From Bacteroides sp. (lineage in GTDB: Bacteria > Bacteroidota > Bacteroidia > Bacteroidales > Bacteroidaceae), in NCBI GenBank assembly GCA_019412865.1, contig DXOJ01000723.1, positions 1-8,747 on the forward strand: a DNA stretch of 8,747 nt. The letters run 5' to 3'. The translations under genes and the position numbers were made by a program. Below are positions 1-8,050 of this stretch, in pieces (position 1 is the stretch's first letter; every line of letters begins with the position of its first letter). Below the pieces are notes generated by a model, which was given only the letters and a program-made list of their open reading frames with translations, had not been told where the DNA came from and did no database searches.

Positions 1-1
1 G

Positions 2-1744
2 CCATATAGAATATTAGTGCGCGGAGAAGAGTATTATGAAACAGGGGCTGTTTCTGAATTGGAAGAAGATTCGCCCGGTGAATGGACTGCGACAGTAGAG
101 GGTACGGTGAATTATAACGTAGAGATATCTATGGACGGAAAAGAAATAGAGACTTGGTACTGTGATTGTCCGTATGATGGGGAAATTTGTAAACATGTAG
201 TAGCCACCTTACTGGCAATTCGTGATAATGAGAAAAAGGTGAGTCGCAGTGCCTTTTCCAAGATGAAAGCAAAGGTAGAGGAAGCCGTTGTTTTAGAGGA
301 GACCAAAGAAGCGGTCAAGGCTTGTCAGCCCTATGTGGAAATAGGACAATTATTGTCATTCGTTAAACCACAAGAACTTTCACAATTTATATATGAATAT
401 GCCTCTATGCATCCGGAGTTTAAAACAGCCCTTTTGAATCGTTTTATAGCTAAAGAGTTGTCTGTAACGTCAAGGGAAAAGAATTATAAAGCAGAGATTC
501 AAAAAGTGTTTGATAGCTCCAATTATAGTAAAAAGTCTCGTTATCGCAATCGCTACGATGATTTTGAGTGTGATTGGGAAGCTGTTTTCAATCAGATGGA
601 TCTTTTCTTGGAGAAAGCGGATTTCTTTCTGAAATTGGGAAACATAGAAAGCACTGTCGCTATAGCTCTTCAAACGCTTCGTTCAATCGGTGAAAATTAT
701 GATGATGAACTTTTGTATAATGATGATCTCTGCCCTTCTGATTATTGTGAACAGGCAGGAGATTTGTTGGTAAAAGTAATCGAGCATCCTAAAATTACTC
801 AAAAGCAAAAGACAGAAATTCTTCAGGAACTGGGGCAGATTGCTAAAATATCTATTTATCGTGATTATGACCTTTATGATATAGACGAATTGCTGATGCA
901 AATAAATCTTTCCATTCAACCGGCAGAAAAAGCATTGGAATTGATTGACAAACTCCTGGAAGAAAGAAAAGATACTTACGACTTATATCAAATCGTTCTT
1001 CGGAAAGTCAATCTGTTAACCGAATTGCATGAAGAGCAAAAAGCGGCTGATACGATTCGTCAATACCTTTATTTAACTGAAATTCGAAAAATGGAAGTAG
1101 ATAAATTGATTGCCTGTTGTCAATATGATGAAGCTATCCGTTTGCTGAATGAAGGAATAGAGATTGCGGAAAAAGAAGAACATATCGGAACCATAGATGA
1201 ATGGTTGAAAACTAAATTGATGATTTACGAGATGACTCATCGAACTTCCGATGTCATCGATACATGTCGTTTATTGTTTGTGTCAGGTAGGGATAAGTTA
1301 GAATATTATAGGAAACTTAAAACTCTTGTTCCGAAAGAAGAATGGAAGAGCTTTCTGGATGCAATGATGGAAGATACTCATTTTAGTGAATATTTTTCTT
1401 TTGGCGCGAATGATGAGGCTGAAATTTATGTGAAAGAAAGGGATAATGAGCGTTTGTTCAAATTGCTATCATCAACCAGGTATCATCAACTGGAAGCATT
1501 GATGAAGTATTCTTATTATCTGAAAGACACTCATTCGGAGCAATTGATTGCTATATATACTTCTTTGTTGAATGATTACGCAGAACAGAATATGGGACGG
1601 ACTCATTATGAATATATAGCACAAGCGTTGTTGTGTGCAAAGAAACTTAATGAGGGGCAGGCAGCAGTGAAAAGGTTGGTTGCAGAGTTCCGGATAAAAT
1701 ATAAACGTCGTCCGGCAATGATGGAAGTATTGTCGAGGTTTTAA
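2..1744 (+). CDS. SWIM zinc-finger protein with helical-repeat C-terminus (5' partial)
   Basis: The frame is open to the window edge, so the true start lies upstream; 580 residues are visible and probably only a short N-terminal piece is missing. A GTG at 17 could be read as a start, but the residues before it (RIL ahead of VRGEEYY) fit the usual SWIM-protein N-terminus, so I treat the gene as truncated by the window. The SWIM zinc finger is clear: C54-x-C56-x6-C63-x-H65 counted from the first visible codon, followed by the usual hydrophobic helix. The rest (about 100-580) is rich in Leu, Glu and Lys and looks like TPR/ARM-type helical repeats, ending in the RRPAMMEVL-type tail common in this family. 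SWIM domains bind DNA or protein; the specific role of these bacterial proteins is unknown. The gene ends 88 bases before the next start, and a separate promoter lies between them, so the two are probably not one operon. Confidence 0.85.
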   Translation, partial: PYRILVRGEEYYETGAVSELEEDSPGEWTATVEGTVNYNVEISMDGKEIETWYCDCPYDGEICKHVVATLLAIRDNEKKVSRSAFSKMKAKVEEAVVLEETKEAVKACQPYVEIGQLLSFVKPQELSQFIYEYASMHPEFKTALLNRFIAKELSVTSREKNYKAEIQKVFDSSNYSKKSRYRNRYDDFECDWEAVFNQMDLFLEKADFFLKLGNIESTVAIALQTLRSIGENYDDELLYNDDLCPSDYCEQAGDLLVKVIEHPKITQKQKTEILQELGQIAKISIYRDYDLYDIDELLMQINLSIQPAEKALELIDKLLEERKDTYDLYQIVLRKVNLLTELHEEQKAADTIRQYLYLTEIRKMEVDKLIACCQYDEAIRLLNEGIEIAEKEEHIGTIDEWLKTKLMIYEMTHRTSDVIDTCRLLFVSGRDKLEYYRKLKTLVPKEEWKSFLDAMMEDTHFSEYFSFGANDEAEIYVKERDNERLFKLLSSTRYHQLEALMKYSYYLKDTHSEQLIAIYTSLLNDYAEQNMGRTHYEYIAQALLCAKKLNEGQAAVKRLVAEFRIKYKRRPAMMEVLSRF

Positions 1745-1777
1745 AAATACTTTATTATAAGTTTTTCTGTATCTCTG

Positions 1778-1808
1778 TTGTTTGGAGATAGCAAAGTTCG
1801 TACCTTTG
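1778..1808 (+). promoter_or_regulatory. Bacteroidota-type promoter for the MNT-HEPN gene
   Basis: TTG at 1778-1780, then 20 bases, then TACCTTTG at 1801-1808, which matches the TAnnTTTG -7 box. Transcription would start near 1813-1816, leaving a leader of about 20 bases before the ATG at 1833. No strong Shine-Dalgarno sequence is present, as is usual in this phylum. The spacing and -7 box are seen directly; activity is inferred. Confidence 0.65.
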
Positions 1809-1832
1809 TAAGGTTATCAAATAAGCTTGATT

Positions 1833-2735
1833 ATGAAAAAGTCTATAAAACGTTTACCCAAACGTACACAGGAAGAATTGACAGTCTTGCTGGATTTAGT
1901 GCGTAAAAGCATCGAAAATTGTCAGATGGTTATCCTGTTCGGAAGTTATGCAAGGGGAAACTATGTTTTATGGGACAGTAATATCGAATTTGGTGTTCAT
2001 ACTTCCTATCAGAGTGATTACGATATTCTTGTCGTCGTGACCGGACAGACTAAATATGTGGAAAGAAAATTGCACCGTATTACGAATCAATATCATGATT
2101 TGTTTGCTGGTCGTCGTCATGCTTTTCCACAATTTGTTGTAGAACATATTAATACCGTAAACCGTAATCTGGAAGTCAGCCAGTATTTCTTTACGGATAT
2201 AGTAAAGGAGGGTATTATGCTTTATAATAGCGGCAAACACGAATTGGCTAAACCACGGAAGTTGAGTTTTAGGGAGATTCGGGATATTGCACAAAAAGAA
2301 TTTGATAGATTATATCCTTATGCGTGTAATTTTTTTGACTTAGTGAAAATATGTTTGTCCAAAGAAGATTATAACTTATCCGCTTTTTTGCTTCATCAAA
2401 CTTGTGAAAAATTATACTATACTATTCTGATGGTCTTTACGAACTATCTTCCAAAGACTCATAAGGTTAAAGAACTTGGTGGGATGGTGAAGCGTTTCTC
2501 ACAGGAATTGACAACAGTCTTTCCTCAAAATACAGGTTCAGAAAAAGAATGTTTTGATTTGTTATGCCGTTCTTATATTGAATCCCGCTATAACAAAGAT
2601 TTCGGTATCTCACAAGAACAATTGGAATACCTTATTTCCCGTGTTGATATTCTGCGAGATGTTACTGAACGCTTGTGTAAGGAGAAAATTGCGGAATATG
2701 ATACAATGACGGAATCTGTTGATACTATAGTTTGA
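1833..2735 (+). CDS. Nucleotidyltransferase-HEPN fusion protein (MNT-HEPN, toxin-antitoxin-like)
   Basis: This 300-residue protein has two domains. Residues 1 to about 125 are a DNA polymerase beta-type minimal nucleotidyltransferase: G37-S38-Y-A-R-G42, then the D62-x-D64 metal-binding pair inside SDYDILVVV, with E104 a possible third carboxylate. About 20 residues separate the two motifs, more than in the smallest MNT proteins. Residues about 137-300 form an all-helical HEPN domain (helix with AFLLHQTCEKLYY, then YLPKTHKVKEL, then YIESRYNKDF). MNT and HEPN proteins usually act as antitoxin and toxin; in known pairs MNT AMPylates HEPN. Here both are in one chain. The HEPN half shows no RX4-6H RNase motif, so it may not be an active toxin. 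I chose ATG 1833 over TTG 1827 because it lies two codons inside, is the stronger codon, and gives the expected MKKSIK start. It has its own promoter and converges with the opposite-strand operon. Confidence 0.85.
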   Translation: MKKSIKRLPKRTQEELTVLLDLVRKSIENCQMVILFGSYARGNYVLWDSNIEFGVHTSYQSDYDILVVVTGQTKYVERKLHRITNQYHDLFAGRRHAFPQFVVEHINTVNRNLEVSQYFFTDIVKEGIMLYNSGKHELAKPRKLSFREIRDIAQKEFDRLYPYACNFFDLVKICLSKEDYNLSAFLLHQTCEKLYYTILMVFTNYLPKTHKVKELGGMVKRFSQELTTVFPQNTGSEKECFDLLCRSYIESRYNKDFGISQEQLEYLISRVDILRDVTERLCKEKIAEYDTMTESVDTIV

Positions 2736-2830
2736 AAGCAGGTCATATGTCGATACAAAATGCCAATCATCATCACGATAGATGAAGGCAAAATTCTTTA
2801 TATGATTATCTTTTTTATCTCCATTATGCT
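2736..2830 (-). pseudogene. HipA-like kinase remnant (catalytic-loop fragment)
   Basis: Read on the - strand, codons from about 2825 down to 2736 give a peptide with the pattern K-D-N-H-I-K-N-F-A-F, then Y-R-D-D-D-W-H-F, then Y-D-L-L. HipA-family kinases carry D-x-H-x-K-N-x-S/A-F, the catalytic Asp and metal-binding Asn, and about 15-20 residues later a Y-D-L/V with the second metal-binding Asp. Both signatures occur here at the right spacing (Asp codon 2808-2810, Asn 2793-2795, YD 2742-2747). Nothing before or after resembles the rest of HipA: upstream lies the end of the CoiA-like gene, and downstream the sequence runs straight into the MNT-HEPN stop codon. The frame is open but has no sensible start, so this is gene debris. 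The match is from memory of the family and short; chance similarity is possible. Confidence 0.5.
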
Positions 2831-2868
2831 GGCTTAAGGGCATCGAAGGGACTTGAAAGAGTAATCTA

Positions 2869-3816
2869 TCATCGTTTCCGTTTAAACATAGGACAAGATA
2901 TTGCATAATCAGGAGTAGGCCGTTTAGGGATATTGGGACGTTGTAGGCCGCAATTAGCTAATCCATTTTTATTAGCCCAACTAAGATTATACTCGCAATT
3001 AAAACAAGTTTTTTTCAGGGTATTATCTTCAATCTCAATTTGTTCTGTTTGAATAGATTGACGATGCTCTTTTTGCTCACGAAGTTCCGTTTTACAAAGT
3101 CTATACTTTTGCCCATTATTTTCAATGAGTATGGGAGTTGATGAGGTAGGGGTTTCCTTTACTGCACAACACGAATATCTCAAATTACATTGTTGGCAAT
3201 CTGTTTCAGATGCTACCTTGACAGATTTTCCTCTACTCCGATAAATCGATTCTATTTCGTTAAAATAGACTTCATTGTTAATCCATCTTCTATCCGCATT
3301 TGATGATAGAAGAAATTGCTCTAATGTTTCTAAAGTCTGATTGGAAAGATCAACTTCAAGACAAGTCAGATTATGATAGTCTATATCTTGCTTATGTTGC
3401 ACTTTATAATTAAATACGAACTCTATCAGGTATTGTTTATTATCATGGGTTGTGGCAATCACATCGGGTTGTTTGTCTTCGCGCTCAAAACGACTATCGA
3501 TTTTTACATCAACAAATTCAATATCCTCCTCCTTATATATACCATAATAAGACGGCGCATGAATCCGCTTCTTTGTTTGTATAATTTGCTCTGCCAATTT
3601 ATACAATATAACCATGTAACATATTTCAAGACGGGCTCCTCGGGTATCACTATGATGGGCAAATCCATGTTCTCTTTCATCACCATGTCTGGCAAGTAAT
3701 TTTTCATGGCAATTCGGGCAAGTACATTCACAACGTAAACCTCTTGATACACTATCAACATGTACCATTTTCCCCTCGGTATTTTCAGCCCAAGAAAAGA
3801 CATACTCTTTTTTCAT
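2869..3816 (-). CDS. CoiA-like protein: N-terminal zinc ribbon plus PD-(D/E)XK-type nuclease
   Basis: A 315-residue protein resembling competence protein CoiA and its relatives. It opens with a zinc-ribbon-like region, C33-P-N-C36, followed by RHG and F52-A-H-H55, the usual CoiA order. The nuclease core is visible as P117-D118-V, then about 13 residues later I131-E132-F-V, matching the D...E-x-hydrophobic variant rather than the classical E-x-K. Two more Cys groups follow: C207-x2-C210 with C216/C217, and C271-x2-C274 with C289 and C308 close to the C-terminus, probably one or two extra zinc sites. CoiA proteins act on incoming or recombining DNA; here the close coupling to the primase-helicase gene (12 bases upstream, same strand) suggests a partner nuclease. 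The start ATG 3816 is the first in frame and lies just after the helicase stop. It converges with the MNT-HEPN gene across 133 bases with no obvious strong terminator hairpin. Confidence 0.7.
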   Translation of the reverse strand: MKKEYVFSWAENTEGKMVHVDSVSRGLRCECTCPNCHEKLLARHGDEREHGFAHHSDTRGARLEICYMVILYKLAEQIIQTKKRIHAPSYYGIYKEEDIEFVDVKIDSRFEREDKQPDVIATTHDNKQYLIEFVFNYKVQHKQDIDYHNLTCLEVDLSNQTLETLEQFLLSSNADRRWINNEVYFNEIESIYRSRGKSVKVASETDCQQCNLRYSCCAVKETPTSSTPILIENNGQKYRLCKTELREQKEHRQSIQTEQIEIEDNTLKKTCFNCEYNLSWANKNGLANCGLQRPNIPKRPTPDYAISCPMFKRKR

Positions 3817-3828
3817 ATTTGCTACTTA

Positions 3829-6681
3829 CTATAATTTTTTATTATTATACAACAACTCTAACATTTCCTCCGCAATCACACTCTCTGAAATCCTTATCGC
3901 ATTATCCTCTTCCGTATTATAACCGAGGTAATTCACACTTCCATACCATATTAATGATTTATCAATAACTGTAATATGTAAGGACAAATTCTCTTTGGCA
4001 ATTACTTTAACCCCAATCCTTTTCAATAATTCATCCTTTTCTGAATGGCATTTTACGAATACTATAATTTGAACGCCTCGTAAGGTAAGTTTTTGTAGCA
4101 TATCAAGCGTGGGAGTCCGTATGCTAAACCACAATTTGGAAGAGGATATTACTACCGATTTACGAGTACATGATAGGTCGGAAAGAAATGGCTTTAAGAA
4201 ATTCATTCCATTAAATATGATATCTGGAGAATCGTGGAAAAGATTTGTCGGATTAATTGTACTCAATTTATAGCCAACCGCTGCATATCCTTTCAATCTC
4301 CGTTTATACATGGTGTCACATAAGGACAGATGAATGTCAATGTAATCATAAATAATAACATCTTTCTTGCCTGGATACTCACGGTGCAAACGACCTGCAT
4401 ATTGTGCTACGATGCCTTTCCACGAAACGGGCAAGGCGAGAAATAGCGTATCAAGACGAGGATAGTCGAAGCCTTCTCCCACATACTTGCCTGTAGCAAC
4501 GATTGCAAGAAGTTCTGTTCTTGGAATATTTTGTAAACGTTCCATTTTCAAGCGTTTTTCTTTTACTGATTCTGAGCCGACAAGCGTTATTACATTCTTG
4601 CATTTTGAAGTAAGCATGGTTGCTAATATTTCCACATGAGAGGTCAGATTTATCAAAATAATAGGAGAACGTCCATCTTGTAATGCTTTACATACATCAT
4701 CTATGATGCGTGTGTTCCGACAGATGTCATTACTCATTCCTTGTATGGTTTGAGTATATGTTTTCTTATCATCCGTCAATTCCCGATAATTTGTAAAACG
4801 AGGTATAAGCAACCGTTCGAATGTTTGCGAAGCCATCTGTGTTTTTGCATCAGCAGAATAACGGATAGGACCACATTGCATAAAGATAATAGGTTGATGT
4901 CCGTCTTTGCGAATGGGCGTTGCCGTCAGTCCATATACATAACGGGCGTTTGAGTACTTCAATATCCGTTCGAAATTTACCGCTGAAACATGGTGACACT
5001 CGTCCACTATCACCATGCCGTAATTTCGGATAAAGGGTTTTATATCATTTTCTTCAAAACAGGATTGCATCAGGGCAATATCTACCATACTATGTAAATT
5101 GTTTCCTTTGGAATCCAAGGTCCCAAAAGGAGAAAATACTTTTTTGCGTCCACGTTTGTGTGGTGTATCTTCTTGTTTGTAATCTATCATCAAGTATTCT
5201 TCCAATCGGGTTTTCCATTGCTCGAGCAGGGCTTTGGTATGTACAAGAATAAGTGTGTTTACTTTGCGCTCCACTATCAATCCGATAGCCGCTACGGTTT
5301 TTCCAAATGCTGTAGTTCCATATAATACGCCATTGTTGTGTGGTATCAAATTTTTTATAGCTGCAACCTGTTCTTCACGTAACTCCCCTTTGAATTGAAC
5401 AGAGATTGGGGTGCCAAATTCCGTTTGATCGTTCATGCGATAAGAAACATGGTTTTCATCCAACAAATTAGTAATAGCATCCTCACATCCACGAGGTAAG
5501 GCGATGTATTTACCCGATGGCTCTGCACATGAAATAATGCGAGGTACATTATATGTAGATAACCTCATTCCCAATTTTGCATAGAATTCTGGATTTTTGA
5601 AAGAGGCAATGCGTTTTAAGTGATTAATCGCCTTTGCAGAAAGATCTTCCAAAGGAATATAAAGCATATTGGATTTTATGAGAAGTAGTTCCTTGGGGAA
5701 ATCTTCTTTTGCTATCTTTTGTGCCGATGGTGTTTCCCAAGGTTTGGCTTCGCTTGTAGTTGACAAATCTCCAAGTTCTGATGTTATTCCATGCTTCAAT
5801 AAAATCCTATCAACCAATATTTCTGAAACTTTTTGCACACCCACCAAATACGTCCATTGGTCTTCATATGGCATAAAGTTTTCGTCGACGAATACACTGT
5901 TCCCTTCCTTTCGAGCTTTGCCTTGTAGGGGCAATGCGACCAAATTTCCGAAACCACCTTCTGGTAATCTGTCTTGATTTGGGAAGAACCGGTCGTATGA
6001 CTTGAAGGTCATCCGTCCATTTCTTTCCATAGCTTCTGTTAATATGGTATTGCCTAATTTCCTCGCCTTACTTGCTTCCAAAGATGTTTCAAAGAATATC
6101 CAGACATGTGCACCGTTTCCCGAGCGTGAACGTTCAATGGCATGTGGAATCTTCCATTCCTTACAAACATTTATATAGGATAATACATCATTTTGATAGC
6201 CATGCTCGCATGATTTATCATCAAAGTCGGCACAAAGGAAGTTACATTTGTTGTCCGGGAGGATAGCATATACTCCGATTACATCGCAACCATCAATATC
6301 CTTACCCTCAAGATGTCTATAAACATCTTCATAACTCAACTCCTTAAAATGGCGATTAGGACATTCGGTACATTTATATTTCCTTTTATCACATAATTGT
6401 CTGTTCCATTCATTCAAACATACAGGTTGGTAACCAGATTTTCCACTATTCTTGCTATACCATCTTCTTGCAAAAATATCTTTCCGACCATGGAATAACT
6501 CTCTAAACAATGCGACCTTTTCTTCCAAAGACAAATGAGTGGTTACAATACTTTTTTGTGGCTTATCCTCTATATGTAGTTGCATCTTTAGATGTTTGAT
6601 TTCATCTTTTAAGACTTTGTTTTCCTCTTGGAGCCGTATATTGTCTTCAAAAAGTTCTTCGTATGTTGGGTTCTTCTTCAT
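3829..6681 (-). CDS. AEP primase - SF2 helicase - PLD-like fusion (TOTE-type conflict protein)
   Basis: A 950-residue multidomain protein. Domains in order: a coiled coil (about 7-36); a Cys cluster C88, C97, C104, C107; an archaeo-eukaryotic primase with D152-x-D154 in LCADFDD, S187-G-N-G-A-H192, and the N235-Q-D / GFGNLVALPLQG segment at 235-254; a superfamily 2 helicase with Walker A GTTAFGKT (455-462), DECHH (560-564), the LTATP motif, GEGFDYPRLD and QYAGRLHR (760-767); and a C-terminal phospholipase-D-like domain (about 820-950) with H902 and WYGSVN (912-917). The HKD motif is degenerate: after H902 comes I-T rather than x-K. AEP domains make primers or extend nucleic acid, the helicase remodels duplexes, and PLD domains cut. 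This combination is that of the TOTE conflict systems, proposed antiviral or anti-plasmid modules; function here is inferred. The frame is open to 6753, but that would overlap the ATPase gene; ATG 6681 gives a 37-base gap and starts right before the coiled coil. Confidence 0.85.
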   Translation of the reverse strand: MKKNPTYEELFEDNIRLQEENKVLKDEIKHLKMQLHIEDKPQKSIVTTHLSLEEKVALFRELFHGRKDIFARRWYSKNSGKSGYQPVCLNEWNRQLCDKRKYKCTECPNRHFKELSYEDVYRHLEGKDIDGCDVIGVYAILPDNKCNFLCADFDDKSCEHGYQNDVLSYINVCKEWKIPHAIERSRSGNGAHVWIFFETSLEASKARKLGNTILTEAMERNGRMTFKSYDRFFPNQDRLPEGGFGNLVALPLQGKARKEGNSVFVDENFMPYEDQWTYLVGVQKVSEILVDRILLKHGITSELGDLSTTSEAKPWETPSAQKIAKEDFPKELLLIKSNMLYIPLEDLSAKAINHLKRIASFKNPEFYAKLGMRLSTYNVPRIISCAEPSGKYIALPRGCEDAITNLLDENHVSYRMNDQTEFGTPISVQFKGELREEQVAAIKNLIPHNNGVLYGTTAFGKTVAAIGLIVERKVNTLILVHTKALLEQWKTRLEEYLMIDYKQEDTPHKRGRKKVFSPFGTLDSKGNNLHSMVDIALMQSCFEENDIKPFIRNYGMVIVDECHHVSAVNFERILKYSNARYVYGLTATPIRKDGHQPIIFMQCGPIRYSADAKTQMASQTFERLLIPRFTNYRELTDDKKTYTQTIQGMSNDICRNTRIIDDVCKALQDGRSPIILINLTSHVEILATMLTSKCKNVITLVGSESVKEKRLKMERLQNIPRTELLAIVATGKYVGEGFDYPRLDTLFLALPVSWKGIVAQYAGRLHREYPGKKDVIIYDYIDIHLSLCDTMYKRRLKGYAAVGYKLSTINPTNLFHDSPDIIFNGMNFLKPFLSDLSCTRKSVVISSSKLWFSIRTPTLDMLQKLTLRGVQIIVFVKCHSEKDELLKRIGVKVIAKENLSLHITVIDKSLIWYGSVNYLGYNTEEDNAIRISESVIAEEMLELLYNNKKL

Positions 6682-6718
6682 GGTAGATAAAATCTTGCAA
6701 TCATATTTTCTGCTGAAC

Positions 6719-8008
6719 TTAGAAATAAGTCGATATAGCATAAAGCGGAACATTTGTCATCCAGTCCTGCTCTCGATAATCCGACATGGAGAAACGCAAT
6801 CCGTGCATACCTGGACGAGAAGCCACAAAGGTGGAAAGTGATTTGGCACGGAGATTCTCTTCTGCCTTTGCCTCTATCGGAACGATTTCACCACCATGTT
6901 GAATCAGAAAATCTATCTCTAATTTCGCATCGTTACTATAATAGAAAACAGAAGTATCGCGTGTCGCTACTAATTGGCTCATCACATAATTCTCCGTAAA
7001 GGCTCCCTTTGATTCCTCCATGCCGTTTTCAGCTACTAATAGCTTTTCCGGTGGGGTTTCGCTCATGGCTCCCAACAAGCCACAATCTAAAAGGAAAAGT
7101 TTGAAACCGGAAATATCCACATAGAATTTTAAGGGCATCTTAGCTTCGTTCACCCTTTCTGCCTTATAGACCAAACCGGCATCCATCAGCCATTGGATAG
7201 CTATTTCAAAATCTTTAGCTCTACCTCCCGGTTTTGTCACACCATAGATGAATTTCTTATTTTCTTTCACTAATTGTGAAGGCATGGATTGCCACACCAT
7301 ATTGATACGATTGGATTCCGAAGTAGGCACGTGCTTCGATATATCTTTTTGGTAAGTGTAAAGAATATTGTTTTGGACTTCTCTCACCTTAATGGCATCA
7401 TTGGTTTCAATGAATTTCATGACTGATTCGGGCATACCCCCTACAAAATAGTATTCGCGCAACGCCTTGACGTATTCGTTTTTAAGTAGTTTTATCGTTA
7501 TCCAATCCTTGGAACGAAGAATATCAACCATTTGTTTTTTGCCTTTTGCTAATAGGAATTCATCGAATGTCATGGGGTAGATATGCAGAATATCGACCTT
7601 CCCAACAGGGAACGATTCACCTCTATGCATAGTAATACCCAATAACGACCCTGCAACCGCCACATGATATTGGGGGGCATTTTCGCAGAAATATTTCAAA
7701 ACTGACAATCCGCGTGGCGATTCTTGGATTTCATCAAGGATAATCAATGTTTTACCGGCTTCTATGCTTTGCTCTGTGATGGCACCTATTGCAAGGATGA
7801 TACGTTGTATATTATAATCTTGCATAAACAGATTCTTTGCCAATTCATTATCATCGCAATTGATATAAGCTACATTAGCAAATTCTTGTTCTCCGAATCT
7901 TTTAAGAATATAGGTTTTGCCAACCTGACGTGCACCTGATAAGATAAGGGGCTTTCTACCTTCCTTGTTCTTCCATTCCTTGAGCTGCTCTATAATGTTT
8001 CTATACAT
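6719..8008 (-). CDS. AAA_14 ATPase with C-terminal DUF4143 domain
   Basis: A 429-residue protein of the common AAA_14/DUF4143 family, about full length. Walker A is G25-A-R-Q-V-G-K-T32, Walker B is LIILDE with D92-E93, and GSLLG (120-124) fits the conserved segment after Walker B. The C-terminal half carries the DUF4143 region, ending in a PD-(D/E)XK-like signature: I365-D366 followed by P377-I-E379-A-K381. These ATPases are frequent in Bacteroidota and archaea; their substrates are not established, though a nuclease-linked or DNA-related role fits the E-x-K motif. The ATG at 8008 lies 31 bases after a TATATTTG -7 box. It is the first gene of the - strand run and lies 37 bases before the primase-helicase start, so co-transcription is likely. 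However, members of this family often stand alone, so its part in the conflict module is uncertain. Confidence 0.88.
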   Translation of the reverse strand: MYRNIIEQLKEWKNKEGRKPLILSGARQVGKTYILKRFGEQEFANVAYINCDDNELAKNLFMQDYNIQRIILAIGAITEQSIEAGKTLIILDEIQESPRGLSVLKYFCENAPQYHVAVAGSLLGITMHRGESFPVGKVDILHIYPMTFDEFLLAKGKKQMVDILRSKDWITIKLLKNEYVKALREYYFVGGMPESVMKFIETNDAIKVREVQNNILYTYQKDISKHVPTSESNRINMVWQSMPSQLVKENKKFIYGVTKPGGRAKDFEIAIQWLMDAGLVYKAERVNEAKMPLKFYVDISGFKLFLLDCGLLGAMSETPPEKLLVAENGMEESKGAFTENYVMSQLVATRDTSVFYYSNDAKLEIDFLIQHGGEIVPIEAKAEENLRAKSLSTFVASRPGMHGLRFSMSDYREQDWMTNVPLYAISTYF

Positions 8009-8039
8009 GGTAGTCTATTATTAAATTTGATGTCTAGTA

Positions 8040-8047
8040 CAAATATA
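8040..8047 (-). promoter_or_regulatory. -7 promoter box for the three-gene - strand operon
   Basis: On the - strand, TATATTTG matches the Bacteroidota -7 box TAnnTTTG exactly and lies 31 bases before the ATPase start codon. No TTG/TTTG is found at the expected -33 distance. Instead, the first of the TACCGAA repeats lies in the spacer, which suggests a promoter dependent on, or blocked by, a bound protein. Only the -7 box is seen; promoter activity is inferred. Confidence 0.5.
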
Positions 8048-8050
8048 CAC

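Noticed and set aside
1827..1832. TTG 1827 as the start of the MNT-HEPN gene
   Set aside because: ATG 1833 is two codons downstream, is the preferred start codon and gives a typical N-terminus.
2610..2906. A 98-codon - strand frame across the MNT-HEPN / CoiA-like junction as an intact gene
   Set aside because: It overlaps both neighbouring coding regions and only its middle part resembles a known family, so it is better read as a short HipA-like remnant.
3373..3699. + strand open frames inside the CoiA-like and primase-helicase genes
   Set aside because: They lie opposite clearly supported genes with strong motifs and encode low-complexity, hydrophobic peptides with no recognisable domain.
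6682..6753. N-terminal extension of the primase-helicase from ATG 6753
   Set aside because: It would overlap the end of the ATPase gene by 35 bases, and the extra 24 residues do not resemble the start of the coiled coil; ATG 6681 fits better.
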